Made by a program: the position numbers and the translations under genes
Shown: positions 41,059 through 51,503 of the stretch, piece after piece
Layout: the number at the start of each line of letters is the position of its first letter
Position numbering within the stretch: position 1 is the stretch's first letter
Notes under the pieces: generated by a model
What the model was told of the DNA's origin: nothing
What the model saw: only the letters and a program-made list of their open reading frames with translations
Database searches by the model: none
Source of the DNA: Streptomyces violaceoruber
GTDB taxonomy: Bacteria > Actinomycetota > Actinomycetes > Streptomycetales > Streptomycetaceae
Assembly: GCA_000720805.1 (NCBI GenBank)
Contig: JODI01000063.1
Location: forward strand, 1-57,518
Length of the DNA stretch: 57,518 nucleotides
Direction of reading: 5' to 3'

Positions 41059-43074
41059 GTGGTCCATGAGGTAGGCGGACAGGTGGTGGAGCCGCAGTCG
41101 GCGGCGGGAAACCGACACAGGGTGCGGGTGTCCATCGGCGCGTTGCTGCTCGGCATGCTCATCTCGGCGCTTGACCAGACCATCGTGTCCACCGCTTTGC
41201 CGACGATCGTCAGTGACCTCGGCGGAATGAGTCACCTGTCGTGGGTCGTCACCGCCTACCTGCTCGCCTCGACCGCCGCGACCCCGCTGTGGGGCAAGCT
41301 GGGCGACCAGTACGGGCGCAAGAAGCTCTTCCAGGCCGCGATCGTGATCTTCCTGATCGGATCGGCGCTGTGCGGTCTGGCGCAGGACATGCCGCAGCTG
41401 ATCGCGTTCCGCGCGCTTCAAGGACTCGGCGGCGGTGGCCTGATGGTCCTGTCGATGGCGATCGTCGGCGACATCGTGCCGCCCCGGGACCGGGGCCGCT
41501 ACCAGGGCCTGTTCGGTGCCGTCTTCGGCGCGACCAGCGTGCTGGGGCCGTTGCTCGGCGGGCTGTTCGTGGACCGTCTGAGCTGGCGCTGGGTCTTCTA
41601 CGTCAACCTGCCCGTCGGTGCCGTCGCCCTGGTGGTGATCGCCGCCGCGCTGCGGGTCCCGGTCCGGTCGCAGAAGCACCGGATCGACTACCTGGGGACG
41701 CTTTTGATCGCGTCCGTCGCCACCTGCCTGATCCTGGTGACCTCGCTCGGCGGCCGGACCTGGGGATGGACCTCGGTCCCGTTGATAGGGACCGCGGTAC
41801 TGGGTGCCGTACTGCTCGTGTGGTTCCTGGCCGTCGAGCGCAAGGCTGCCGAACCGGTACTGCCGTTGCAGCTGTTCCGCATCCGTACGTTCGCGCTGTC
41901 CTCGGCGATCAGCTTCGTGATCGGCTTCGCGATGTTCGGTGCGATGACCTACCTGCCGACGTTCCTCCAGGTCGTGCAGGGGGTGTCGCCCACCATGTCG
42001 GGTGTGCACATGCTGCCGATGGTGCTCGGGCTGCTGCTGACGTCCACGCTGTCCGGCCAGGTCGTCTCCCGTTCCGGGCGCTGGAGGATCTTCCCGGTGC
42101 TCGGCACCGCCGTCACCGCCGCAGGGCTGTTGCTGCTGCACCGGCTCACGGAGTCCTCCGGCGACCTCGAGATGAGCCTGTACTTCTTCGTGTTCGGCTT
42201 CGGGCTCGGCCTGGTCATGCAGGTGCTCGTCCTGATCGTGCAGAACGCGGTGTCGTACGAAAATCTGGGGGTCGCCACGTCGGGGGTCACGTTCTTCCGG
42301 TCGATCGGCTCCGCGTTCGGCGTCGCCGTCTTCGGCACGGTCTTCACCAGCCGGCTCGACGACAAGCTGAACGGCGTGTTCACCGGGCCTACCCAGTCCC
42401 GGTCGGCCACCGTGCTTGAGGCCGACCCACGTGCCATGGACCGACTCCCGCCTGAGCTGCGCCCGTCCGCTCTGCACGCGTACGCCACATCGATCACTGA
42501 CGTGTTCCTCTACGCGGCCCCGATCGTCCTGCTCGCCTTCGCGCTGACCTGGTTCCTCAAGGAGGACAGGCTGCGCGGCTCGGTCACCGCGCCCGACATG
42601 GCGCAGACGCTCAGCGTCCACCCCGTGCACCGCTCCTCGCGCGAGGAGGCGCAACGGGCCCTGTCCGTCCTCGGGTCACGAGACGGACGGCGCGGCATCT
42701 ACGAGAAGATCACCGCCCGGGCAGGATACGACCTCCTGCCCGCCTCCAGCTGGCTACTGCTGCGGGCCCTACGACCGGACAGGTCTTTGCCGCCGGCACG
42801 GCTCGCCGAGTACGGCCAGGTGCCGCTGCCGGTGATCCAGGCCGCCCTGCAGCAGATCGAGCAGCGGCAGTTGGCCACGATCGAGGGCACGGACCTGACC
42901 CTCACCGACGCGGGCCGCGACGCCGCGGCCCGGCTGTCGGCGGTTCGCCGGGACTCTCTCACCGAGCTGCTCGGCGACTGGTGGGGACCCGACCGGCCGA
43001 CGGACCTGGTCGAACTGGTCGACGAGTTGTCGTCGCAGCTCTCCGGTTCTGACGGGGAACGACCGCGCCTCTAG
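41059..43074 (+). CDS. MFS drug exporter (DHA2, 14 TM) with C-terminal MarR-like domain
   Basis: 671 residues from the GTG at 41059, with GGAGGGA nine bases before; a weaker ATG lies at 40993. The DHA2 part has LLLGMLISALDQTIVSTALP, GKLGDQYGRKKLFQAAIVIF, ALQGLGGGGLMVLSMAIVGD, SWRWVFYVNLPVGAVALVVI and ends LLAFALTWFLKEDRL. After a hinge, about 130 residues form a winged-helix-like unit (YEKITARAGYDLLPASSWLL, LPVIQAALQQIEQRQLATIE, LTLTDAGRDAAARLSAVRRD). The layout suggests an exporter carrying its own cytoplasmic sensor or regulatory domain. It is controlled from operator site C. Confidence 0.87.
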   Translation: MVHEVGGQVVEPQSAAGNRHRVRVSIGALLLGMLISALDQTIVSTALPTIVSDLGGMSHLSWVVTAYLLASTAATPLWGKLGDQYGRKKLFQAAIVIFLIGSALCGLAQDMPQLIAFRALQGLGGGGLMVLSMAIVGDIVPPRDRGRYQGLFGAVFGATSVLGPLLGGLFVDRLSWRWVFYVNLPVGAVALVVIAAALRVPVRSQKHRIDYLGTLLIASVATCLILVTSLGGRTWGWTSVPLIGTAVLGAVLLVWFLAVERKAAEPVLPLQLFRIRTFALSSAISFVIGFAMFGAMTYLPTFLQVVQGVSPTMSGVHMLPMVLGLLLTSTLSGQVVSRSGRWRIFPVLGTAVTAAGLLLLHRLTESSGDLEMSLYFFVFGFGLGLVMQVLVLIVQNAVSYENLGVATSGVTFFRSIGSAFGVAVFGTVFTSRLDDKLNGVFTGPTQSRSATVLEADPRAMDRLPPELRPSALHAYATSITDVFLYAAPIVLLAFALTWFLKEDRLRGSVTAPDMAQTLSVHPVHRSSREEAQRALSVLGSRDGRRGIYEKITARAGYDLLPASSWLLLRALRPDRSLPPARLAEYGQVPLPVIQAALQQIEQRQLATIEGTDLTLTDAGRDAAARLSAVRRDSLTELLGDWWGPDRPTDLVELVDELSSQLSGSDGERPRL

Positions 43075-43080
43075 GCGCCC

Positions 43081-43136
43081 GGGGAACGCGCTCGTCGCAT
43101 CTGATCCCGGGGAAAGCGCTCGTCGCACCTGATACC
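43081..43136. repeat. Tandem 28-bp repeat downstream of the MFS gene
   Basis: Two copies with period 28: GGGGAACGCGCTCGTCGCAT CTGATCCC and GGGGAAAGCGCTCGTCGCAC CTGATACC, followed by the first bases of a third (GGGGGCATGCGCC). It lies just after the MFS stop, between convergent genes. Confidence 0.6.
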
Positions 43137-43307
43137 GGGGGCATGCGCCACTCCGGATCGGGAGGGTCAGCGTCTCTCTCCGCGCCGGGCCGGGCCGGGG
43201 CACTCCACGGGCGGTTGCCCGGCAGCCCCATGGCGGCTGTCAGGCCGTCCCGAAGGCCCTGCCATGTGTGTGTGGCTGCGCGGTGGCCCACCTGGCCCCC
43301 TGAGGTT

Positions 43308-44177
43308 TCATGCTGCCGCGTCCTGTGCGGGCCGGTTGGAGTCCGCAGTCCATGACGCCAGGAACAGAAGCCCGTCGTGGGACGGGGTCCCGGGATCGGC
43401 GGTCGCGACGACCAGTTTCTGCGTGGGGTCGGCGGTGCAGGTCAGGGTGTCCCAGTCGAGGGTGAGGTCGCCGACGATCGGGTGGCGCAGCCTCTTGGTG
43501 CCCATCCACAGGCCGTTCATCTGTCGGCCCGCCCACCACTGCCGGAAGTCGGCGTCGGCGACCGACAACTCGCCGACGAGCGCGGCCAGCTTCGGGTCGC
43601 CGGGGTACCGGGCGGCCTCCAGGCGCAGATGGGTCACGCAGATTCGGGCGTTCGTCCTCCAGTCGAGGCAGAGCTCACGGAAGGCGGGGTCGGTGAACAT
43701 CAGCCGCGCGTAGTTGCGCCTGTTCGCGGGGAGCTTGTCGAAGTCGGTGAGCAGAGCGGCTGCGAGAGGATTCCAAGCGAGGATGTCCAGGTGTCTGCCG
43801 AGGACGAGTGCGGGGGTCGTGGACAGTTCGTCCAGGATGCGTCTGAGCTGCGGATGGACCTTCTGCGCCGGCCGGCGACGCGGTTCGCACGTGCCCTTTG
43901 CCGACAGCTCGAACAGGTGGTCGCGCTGGGCGTCGTCGAGGTGCAGGACGCGGGCGAGCGTGGCGAGCACCGTCCTCGGTACGGGAGTGCGCCCCTGTTC
44001 CAGCCGCGCGTAGGCACGGGTGCTGATCCCCAAGAGGTGAGCGACCTCCTCACGGCGCAGCCCTGGCACTCGCCGGGGCTCCCCGGACTCGGGCAGACCG
44101 ACGGTCCGCGGGCTGAGCTGGGCCCGGCGCACCCTGAGGAATTCTCCCAGTTCAGACAAATGTGCTTCGGTGTGCAT
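43308..44177 (-). CDS. XRE family regulator with MmyB-like ligand-binding domain (copy 2)
   Basis: 289 residues. LSELGEFLRVRRAQLSPRTV, VPGLRREEVAHLLGISTRAY, ARLEQGRTPVPRTVLATLAR form the HTH part. The ligand domain has LVLGRHLDILAWNPLAAALL, YARLMFTDPAFRELCLDWRT, LDWDTLTCTADPTQKLVVAT and AEPGTPSHDGLLFLASWTA. It is a close paralogue of the copies at 36268 and 44276, in tandem with the latter (99 bp apart). It converges on the MFS gene, which it may control through site C. Site D lies 35 bp before its start. Confidence 0.87.
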   Translation of the reverse strand: MHTEAHLSELGEFLRVRRAQLSPRTVGLPESGEPRRVPGLRREEVAHLLGISTRAYARLEQGRTPVPRTVLATLARVLHLDDAQRDHLFELSAKGTCEPRRRPAQKVHPQLRRILDELSTTPALVLGRHLDILAWNPLAAALLTDFDKLPANRRNYARLMFTDPAFRELCLDWRTNARICVTHLRLEAARYPGDPKLAALVGELSVADADFRQWWAGRQMNGLWMGTKRLRHPIVGDLTLDWDTLTCTADPTQKLVVATADPGTPSHDGLLFLASWTADSNRPAQDAAA

Positions 44178-44211
44178 AGCAGCGAGTGTCGCAGTATCCA
44201 GTCGAAATGTG

Positions 44212-44233
44212 AGGGGGAGAGTTCTGTCCCAGG
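44212..44233 (-). promoter_or_regulatory. Operator site D, before XRE copy 2
   Basis: On the minus strand: CCTGGGACAGAACTCTCCCC CT. The GGGA...TCCCCC spacing follows the shared pattern, with one block weaker than in sites A-C. It ends 34 bp upstream of the regulator ATG at 44177, the same distance as site G to its regulator. Confidence 0.45.
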
Positions 44234-44275
44234 TTTGTCGCCTGTCGAATTGCAGGGGCCGAGGAGACCTTCGTA

Positions 44276-45154
44276 TCAGCCGGTCTCACCGGCCTGACCG
44301 GTCGTGAGCCCGCCGGGCCGACCGGCGGCCCGCGAGGCGAGGGCGCTCAGTCCGTCGTACGACGGCGTGCCTGGCTCCGCCGTCCAGACGACGAGTTCCT
44401 GATCGGGGTCGCCGCCGCAGATGAGGGTGTCCCAGTCCAGGACGAGTTCGCCCACGACGGGATGGTGGAACCTCTTGACGCCCGCCCTGCGCGAGGGCGC
44501 GTGTCGGCCTCCCCACCATCGACCGAAGTCACTGTCCTCCACCGAGAGTTCCCCGACCAAGTTGATCAGCTGTGGATCCTCGGGATGTTTGGCGGTCTCC
44601 ATGCGCAGATGGGACACGCAGTCACGGGCGACGGCCCGCCAGTCCGCGTAGAGCGTCCGCATGTCGGGATCGGTGAAGAGGATGCGGACGCAGTTCCGCC
44701 TGCCTTCCGGCACCTTCGCGAAGTCGGTGAACAAGGCGGCAGCGAGCGGATTCCAGGCCAGGATGTCCATACGTCGACCGATCACCATACCGGGACTCAC
44801 GGTGAGATCGTCGAGCAGGCGGAGCAGCTGTGGGTGCGCCTTCTGTGCGGCTGGTCGGCGGTGTCGTGCCCGTTGCCGGCCGGCCAGTTCGAACAGGTGG
44901 TCACGTTGGCGATCCGACAGGCGCAGGACATGGGCGAGAGCGGCCAGCACCGATGCGGACGGCTGGATGCGGCCCTGCTCCAGCCGTGTGTAGTAGTCGC
45001 TGCTGATAGCGGCGAGCAGGGCGACCTCCTCCCTGCGCAGACCGGGCACACGCCGACCACCGGTGTCGGGCAGACCGACGGTGCGCGGGGTCAGCTCGGC
45101 CCTCCGCGACTTGAGGATTTCTCCCAGCTCACTCAGATGCGCGTCGGCGGCCAT
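44276..45154 (-). CDS. XRE family regulator with MmyB-like ligand-binding domain (copy 3)
   Basis: 292 residues from the ATG at 45154, chosen by alignment with the two paralogues (MxxxAHLSELGEILKSRRAEL). HTH: VPGLRREEVALLAAISSDYY, TRLEQGRIQPSASVLAALAH. Ligand domain: MVIGRRMDILAWNPLAAALF, CVRILFTDPDMRTLYADWRA, LDWDTLICGGDPDQELVVWT and AEPGTPSYDGLSALASRA. Site E begins 32 bp upstream. The gene is followed in tandem by copy 2 and preceded by the remnant of a fourth copy. Confidence 0.87.
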   Translation of the reverse strand: MAADAHLSELGEILKSRRAELTPRTVGLPDTGGRRVPGLRREEVALLAAISSDYYTRLEQGRIQPSASVLAALAHVLRLSDRQRDHLFELAGRQRARHRRPAAQKAHPQLLRLLDDLTVSPGMVIGRRMDILAWNPLAAALFTDFAKVPEGRRNCVRILFTDPDMRTLYADWRAVARDCVSHLRMETAKHPEDPQLINLVGELSVEDSDFGRWWGGRHAPSRRAGVKRFHHPVVGELVLDWDTLICGGDPDQELVVWTAEPGTPSYDGLSALASRAAGRPGGLTTGQAGETG

Positions 45155-45185
45155 GACTCCAGTGTGGCATCGCCCGGTCGCTGAA

Positions 45186-45230
45186 AGGGGGGTAAGAATT
45201 TCTCCCCTGGATACGGGATTCCCCGGATAA
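45186..45230 (-). promoter_or_regulatory. Operator site E, before XRE copy 3
   Basis: On the minus strand: CCGGGGA, 9-bp spacer ATCCCGTAT, then CCAGGGGAGAAATTCTTACC CCCCTTT ending at 45186. It is the closest match to sites A and C after each other. It ends 31 bp before the regulator start at 45154. Beyond it, 45231-45603 shows no gene I can support. Confidence 0.6.
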
Positions 45231-45603
45231 AATCCGCCCCTTCGCGGGTTCCGGTGAAAGTGGCAGGGTATGTGGTGTGTCCGGTGACCGGAACCGGTCT
45301 GCGGAGCGCACACACCCAGGCCGACATCCGGAATGAACGATTTCCCGGATGTCACCGATATTGAATATCTCTGAGCCAGGCGGAGGAGGAGCGGAGGGCC
45401 GGTGCGGACGATCGTCCCCTGCTTCGGCGACAGTCTGGCGCTCACCGGCCCCGTGCCGCTCGCCGACGCCCACATCGCGGCGAATGACGCGGCGGCGCCG
45501 TCGGAGGAGGGCGCCGGCTGGCGGTCGCTCACCACAGCGAGCGAGCGCGCTGCGCCTGTTCCCGCAGGCCCCGCGGTGACCGGGTCTCCCCCACTCGACG
45601 CGA

Positions 45604-45760
45604 TCAAGCGCGCATAGGCGCCGACCCGATAGTGGACGCCAGGTAACGCAAGCTGTCGGAGGCCGGGCTGCCGAACTCCGCAGTCCACACGACGAGTTAC
45701 TGCCCGGAGTCCTCAGCGCACTGGAAAGTGGGGCGCTCGTGGGCCCAGTCCCGGTACAGC
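45604..45760 (-). pseudogene. Fourth XRE/MmyB-like regulator, C-terminal remnant
   Basis: The minus frame reads RDWAHERPTFQCAEDSGQ, an in-frame TAA at 45697-45699, then LVVWTAEFGSPASDSLRYLA STIGSAPMRA and a stop at 45604. This matches the last segment of the three intact copies (DWDTLTC..DPDQ.LVVWTAEPGTPS.DGL..LAS). The HTH and most of the ligand domain are gone. It sits between copy 3 and the aldo/keto reductase, where a regulator of that operon would be expected. Confidence 0.6.
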
Positions 45761-45900
45761 ACGCGGATGGCGGCCATTCGCACGCTGCCGCGATTCCGTG
45801 GAGCAAACACCCGGGCACCAGTGGCCTCTTCACGCCGTGCTCGGGTCGGTCGTCGGCCCGTCGTCGCGGCGGCAGCGTCCTGCTGGAGGGCCACAGCCTC

Positions 45901-46902
45901 TCAGCGGGCCGGTGGCCGGTCGGCGGCGCTCATGCCAGTGGCGTTCCGAGGCGTGTAGTGCTCCTCGATCGCGGCGGCTTCCTCGTCCGTCAAGGTGAGG
46001 TCGAGGGCCGCGGCGGCGTCCTCCAGGTGCCGCGGCTTGGAAGCCCCGACGATCGGAGCGCTGACGACGGGATTCGCCAGGACCCACGCGAGTGCGATCG
46101 TGGCCATGGAGACCCCGCGTGCCTCGGCGACCGACTGCACCGCCCCGACGATCTTCCGATTCGACTCCTCCTCGGTGAACAGACGCCCGTAGGCGGCGTC
46201 GGTTCCTGACCGCGTGGTCTCCGCCCCCCATGGCCGGGTGAGCCTGCCGCGCGCCAGCGGGCTCCAGGGGACGCTCCCCACACCCTGATCGGCGAGCAGC
46301 CCGAACATCTCCCGCTCCTCTTCGCGCATGAGGAGGTTGTACTGGTCCTGCATGGACACGAACCGTGTCCATCCGTTGAGGTCGGCGGTGTACTGCAGCT
46401 TGGCGAACTCCCAGGCCAGCATCGACGACGCTCCGATATAGCGCGCCTTGCCCGCCTTCACGACATCATGAAGGGCCTCCATCGTCTCCTCGGCGGGCGT
46501 CTCGTAGTCGAGGCGGTGGATCTGGTAGAGATCCACGTAGTCGGTGCCGAGCCGGGTCAGCGACGCGTCGATCTGCTCCATGATCGCCTTGCGTGAGGTC
46601 CCGGATCCGCCCGGGCCGGCGTGCATCGGGTAGAAGACCTTGGTGGCGAGCACGATGTCCTCCCGGCGCGAGTACTTGTGGATCGCGCGCCCGACGATCT
46701 CCTCCGAGCTGCCGAAGCTGTAGGCGTTGGCGGTGTCCCAGAACGTGATGCCCAGTTCGACGGCCTGCCGGAATATCGGCTCCGCCTCCTCTTCACCGAG
46801 CGCCCATTTACTGAAGCCGCTCGCGGTGTCCCCGAACGTCATACAGCCGAGCGCCAGTCGGCTGACGACAAGCCCTGAGCTTCCCAGTCGTGTGTATTCC
46901 AT
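45901..46902 (-). CDS. Aldo/keto reductase (1)
   Basis: 333 residues. TIM-barrel AKR: LGSSGLVVSRLALGCMTFGD, catalytic Asp and Tyr in TFWDTANAYSFGSSEEIVGR, Lys in VLATKVFYPMH, His in DLYQIHRLDYETPAEETMEA, then IGASSMLAWEFAKLQYTADL and SPLARGRLTRPWG. It reduces aldehydes or ketones with NADPH. Last gene of a leftward operon (alcohol dehydrogenase - AKR2 - AKR1), 50 bp after AKR2. The C-terminal cofactor loop IVGASKPRHLEDA is complete. Confidence 0.88.
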   Translation of the reverse strand: MEYTRLGSSGLVVSRLALGCMTFGDTASGFSKWALGEEEAEPIFRQAVELGITFWDTANAYSFGSSEEIVGRAIHKYSRREDIVLATKVFYPMHAGPGGSGTSRKAIMEQIDASLTRLGTDYVDLYQIHRLDYETPAEETMEALHDVVKAGKARYIGASSMLAWEFAKLQYTADLNGWTRFVSMQDQYNLLMREEEREMFGLLADQGVGSVPWSPLARGRLTRPWGAETTRSGTDAAYGRLFTEEESNRKIVGAVQSVAEARGVSMATIALAWVLANPVVSAPIVGASKPRHLEDAAAALDLTLTDEEAAAIEEHYTPRNATGMSAADRPPAR

Positions 46903-46952
46903 ACGTCCTTGTCCCTCTCCTTATCCTTGTCCTCGTCCCCCTGCTCACCGAG

Positions 46953-47948
46953 CTACCAGGCATACGCTTCGGGCGCCTCTCCACCCGGCCCCGGCCAGAT
47001 CTCGTCGAGCTCTCGCAGGGTTTCGGTCGACAGGTTCAGGTGCGGTGCCCGGAGTGTCTGGTGCAGCTGCTCGGGCGTTCGTGGCCCGACGATGGTGGTC
47101 GCGACCGCCGGGTTGTGCAGCAGCCAGGCGAGCGCGACATCCGCAGGTCGCTCGCCGAGGTCCGCGCACAGCGCTTCGTACCGTTCGAGTTGCGACCGGT
47201 GGCGCTCGACGGCGGCCAGGAAATCGGGAGATGAGCGTCGACCGCTGTCTGCCTTCTGCAGGGCGCCGCCGAGCAGGCCCCCGCCGAGCGGGCTCCACGG
47301 AATCAGGCCGATGCCGTAGTGGCGCAGTGCGGGGATCAGCTCCAGTTCGACCGTACGAGCGGTGAGGTTGTAGAGACTCTGCTCGGAGACGAGGCCGAGA
47401 AAGTGACGCCTGCCGGCTTCCTGCTGGGCGGTCGCGACGTGCCAGCCGGCGAAGTTGCTGCTGCCGACGTAGGTGACCTTGCCCTCTCGGACGAGTTGCT
47501 CCATGGCCTGCCAGATCTCGTCCCACGGTGTGGAACGGTCGACATGGTGCATCTGGTACAGGTCGATGTGATCGGTTCCCAGCCGCCGGAGACTGTCTTC
47601 GGCTGCCTTGCGGATCTTGTACGCGGACAGGTGCCGGTCGTTCGGGCCGGTTCCCATGGGCTGGTACAGCTTGGTCGCCAGCACGATCCGGTCGCGTCGG
47701 CCTCCGCCCTGGGCCAGCCACCGGCCGATGATCTCTTCCGAGTGGCCGTATCCCTGTTCCATGTCGGGGGACTGCGGCCCTCCGTAGGCGTCGGCGGTGT
47801 CCACGAAGTTGATGCCTTCCTCGACTGCCCGGTCGAGAAGGTCGAGGCTGGTGGACGCGTCCGTGACCCAGCCGAAGTTCATGGTTCCCAGGCCGAGTTT
47901 GCTCACCTTCAGACCTGTTCGGCCGAGGTGGTCGTACGTCATCGTCAT
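46953..47948 (-). CDS. Aldo/keto reductase (2)
   Basis: 331 residues. HLGRTGLKVSKLGLGTMNFG, catalytic tetrad in FVDTADAYGGPQSPDMEQGY, LATKLYQPMG and DLYQMHHVDRSTPWDEIWQA, then VGSSNFAGWHVATAQQEAGR, PWSPLGGGLLGGALQ and TTIVGPRTPEQLHQTL. A typical NADPH-dependent reductase of short-chain aldehydes or ketones. It lies between the zinc alcohol dehydrogenase and AKR1 with 46-50 bp gaps, so all three are probably on one transcript. Confidence 0.88.
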   Translation of the reverse strand: MTMTYDHLGRTGLKVSKLGLGTMNFGWVTDASTSLDLLDRAVEEGINFVDTADAYGGPQSPDMEQGYGHSEEIIGRWLAQGGGRRDRIVLATKLYQPMGTGPNDRHLSAYKIRKAAEDSLRRLGTDHIDLYQMHHVDRSTPWDEIWQAMEQLVREGKVTYVGSSNFAGWHVATAQQEAGRRHFLGLVSEQSLYNLTARTVELELIPALRHYGIGLIPWSPLGGGLLGGALQKADSGRRSSPDFLAAVERHRSQLERYEALCADLGERPADVALAWLLHNPAVATTIVGPRTPEQLHQTLRAPHLNLSTETLRELDEIWPGPGGEAPEAYAW

Positions 47949-47994
47949 CGGTGATTCTCCGTTGGTACCGGTAGTACGTCGCCGACGGTCCGGG

Positions 47995-49038
47995 TCAGGC
48001 CAGCGTCGCGATGTCGATCACGAAGCGGTAGCGCACATCGGAGGACAGGACGCGCTCGTACGCCTCGTTCGTCTTCTCCACCGGGATGACCTCGACCTCC
48101 GCGCCGATCCCGTGCTCTCCGCAGAAGTCCAGCATTTCCTGCGTCTCCCGGATGCCGCCGATGGACGAACCGGCGTAAGAGCGGCCTCGGGAGAGAAGGG
48201 AGAACACGTTGAGCGACAGCGGTTCCGCCGGGGCGCCCACGTTGACCATGGTGCCGCCCACGGCCAGCAGGGAGAGGTAGGCGTCGACGTCGAGTTTGGC
48301 GCTGACAGTGTTGACGATGAGGTCGAAGGAACCTGCCAGTTCCTCGAACGTGGTCGGGTCACCGGTGGCGTGGTAGTGGTCGGCGCCCAGGCGCAGACCG
48401 TCGTCCATCTTCTTCAACGACTGGGAGAGGACCGAGACTTCCGCACCCATCGCGTGCGCGAACTTGACGCCCATGTGTCCGAGTCCGCCCAGCCCGACGA
48501 TGGCCACCTTCTTGCCGGGACCGGCGCCCCAGCGGTGCAGTGGCGAGTAGGTCGTGATGCCCGCGCACAGCAGCGGAGCGGCCTCGTCCAGGGCGATGCC
48601 TGCGGGGACGCGGACGACGAAGTGTTCGTCGACGACGATGTGGGTGGTGTATCCGCCCTGGGTCCGAGTCCCGTCCCGGTCGAGGGAGCCGTACGTGAGC
48701 GTGGTGCCGTTGAGACAGTACTGCTCCTCACCCTTGCGGCATGAGTCGCAGGTGCGGCAGGAGTCGACCATGCAGCCGACGCCGACGCGGTCACCCGCGG
48801 CGTACTTGCTGACCTCGGAACCGACTCGGGTGACGACTCCGGTGATCTCGTGTCCGGGGGCCACCGGGTAGTGCACCGGGCCCCAGTCTCCACGAACGTG
48901 GTGGATGTCCGAGTGGCAGATGCCGACGTACTTGATCTCGATGAGGACATCGTGCGGGCCGACTTCGCGGCGCTCGACGGAGGTCCGGGTAAGCGGTTCG
49001 GTCGCGGACGTAGCGGCGTACGCGTTGACGGTGAACAC
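47995..49038 (-). CDS. NAD(P)-dependent zinc alcohol dehydrogenase (YahK/AdhC-type)
   Basis: 347 residues from the GTG at 49038 with GGGAGAAAC before it; the longer frame to 49110 lacks a site. Catalytic zinc: [15 protein letters not shown] and GHEITG. Structural zinc: [15 protein letters not shown]. Cofactor domain: [20 protein letters not shown]. Then [20 protein letters not shown] and [16 protein letters not shown]. This class reduces aldehydes with NADPH (cinnamyl alcohol dehydrogenase-like). First gene of the leftward operon; the divergent gap to the AKR at 49382 holds operator site F. Confidence 0.9.
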   Translation of the reverse strand: MFTVNAYAATSATEPLTRTSVERREVGPHDVLIEIKYVGICHSDIHHVRGDWGPVHYPVAPGHEITGVVTRVGSEVSKYAAGDRVGVGCMVDSCRTCDSCRKGEEQYCLNGTTLTYGSLDRDGTRTQGGYTTHIVVDEHFVVRVPAGIALDEAAPLLCAGITTYSPLHRWGAGPGKKVAIVGLGGLGHMGVKFAHAMGAEVSVLSQSLKKMDDGLRLGADHYHATGDPTTFEELAGSFDLIVNTVSAKLDVDAYLSLLAVGGTMVNVGAPAEPLSLNVFSLLSRGRSYAGSSIGGIRETQEMLDFCGEHGIGAEVEVIPVEKTNEAYERVLSSDVRYRFVIDIATLA

Positions 49039-49144
49039 GTTTCTCCCAATCTCCCAGGAGTGGATCTGGTCGCTGGCGCGGCATGTCGGTGCGGCATCCC
49101 TTACCTTCACGGACCATTCACGCGGGGCTCCACTTCTTCACTGA

Positions 49145-50368
<1,224 letters not shown>

Positions 50369-50498
50369 GCCCACCCCGTGCGCCGGATCGAAGTGGTATC
50401 TGATCGGCACCACATGCGGCGTGCAGGAACTGCCCGATCTCCAGTTCACCGCTTGTCACTGACTTCCATGGAGCCGATTGCGAAGACCGCAGCTTCAC

Positions 50499-51404
50499 CT
50501 ACGGACGCAGGAGCACCTTGCCGCGCGCATGGCCGGACTCGCACAGCTCGTGCGCCCTGGCGGCGTCGGCGAGCGGGAAGCGCTGGTCGACGCGTACGCG
50601 CAACCGACCGTCGGCGGCGAGGCGGGCGTACTCGGCGAGCTCCGGTCCGAACCGCCGGCCTCCGATGGAGAAGGTGATGCCCAGCTCGAAGGCCCGCGGG
50701 TCGCTGGTGGTGACGATGCGGTCGGTGGTGCCGCCGCGCAACTCCACGGAGACGTCCAGGGCGTCCATGCCGGCGACGTCGTAGACGGCATCGACGCCCT
50801 GGGGGGCGACCGCGCGGACCCGGTCGAGGAGGCCGTCACCGTATGCCACGGGTAAGGCGCCGAGAGAGCGCAGGAAGTCGTGGTTGGCCTCGGACGCCGT
50901 ACCGATGACGGTGGCGCCGCGCGCCACGGCGATCTGGACCCCGACGGAGCCGACCACGCCCGCGGCTCCATGGACCAGGAGGGTCTCGCCCAGGCCCACC
51001 GCGAGTTCGCCCAGCACGCGGTCGGAGGTCTCGACTGCCACCGGCAGCGCGGCGGCTGTTTCCCAGTCCAGGCCGGCGGGCTTGAGCGCGAAGTCCGAGG
51101 CCAGGGCGTACTCGGCAGAGGCACCGGTGTCGGTCCAGACCATCACCTCGTCACCGATCGACACACCTCTGACGCCTGGCCCCACCTCGTCGACGATGCC
51201 GGCTGCTTCCAAGCCGGGAACAGCCGGGAGGGACGCGGGGCCCATCTGCGGGGCACGGCCCTGACGGATCTTGAAGTCGATGGGGTTGACGGCAGCGGCC
51301 ACGATCTTCACTCGCACCTGCCCGGGTCCGGCGTGCGGTTCCGTCACCTCGGCCAGCCGCAGAACCTCCGGACCGCCGTACTCGTCGTAGGAGATCGCCT
51401 TCAT
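50499..51404 (-). CDS. NADP-dependent quinone oxidoreductase (zinc-free MDR), second copy
   Basis: 301 residues. MKAISYDEYGGPEVLRLAEV, VNPIDFKIRQG, AVPGLEAAGIVDEVG, VWTDTGASAEYALASDFALK, TLLVHGAAGVVGSVGVQIAV, ARGATVIGTASEANHDFLRS and VYDVAGMDALDVSVELRGG. No zinc ligands. It differs clearly from the reductase at 37317, so it is a separate family member. It faces the AKR gene and is divergent from the kinase-LuxR regulator, with a 34-bp dyad between them. Confidence 0.88.
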   Translation of the reverse strand: MKAISYDEYGGPEVLRLAEVTEPHAGPGQVRVKIVAAAVNPIDFKIRQGRAPQMGPASLPAVPGLEAAGIVDEVGPGVRGVSIGDEVMVWTDTGASAEYALASDFALKPAGLDWETAAALPVAVETSDRVLGELAVGLGETLLVHGAAGVVGSVGVQIAVARGATVIGTASEANHDFLRSLGALPVAYGDGLLDRVRAVAPQGVDAVYDVAGMDALDVSVELRGGTTDRIVTTSDPRAFELGITFSIGGRRFGPELAEYARLAADGRLRVRVDQRFPLADAARAHELCESGHARGKVLLRP

Positions 51405-51503
51405 GACTGTCACTTCCCGTCGTACGGATGGCTCGGTCCGCCGTGGCAGCGGCCGGTCGTGAACAACGCTTCCAGCCTCGGGCGCGGCGGCTCGGCCGCC
51501 GCC

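Noticed and set aside
40834..42654. Long minus-strand open frame opposite the MFS-MarR gene
   Set aside because: The product is Arg/Gln/Asp-rich repeats with no domain order; the plus strand carries a clear 14-TM transporter.
50369..50498. Terminator between the convergent AKR and quinone reductase genes
   Set aside because: Only a weak GTGGT/ACCAC pairing was seen; not enough to call.
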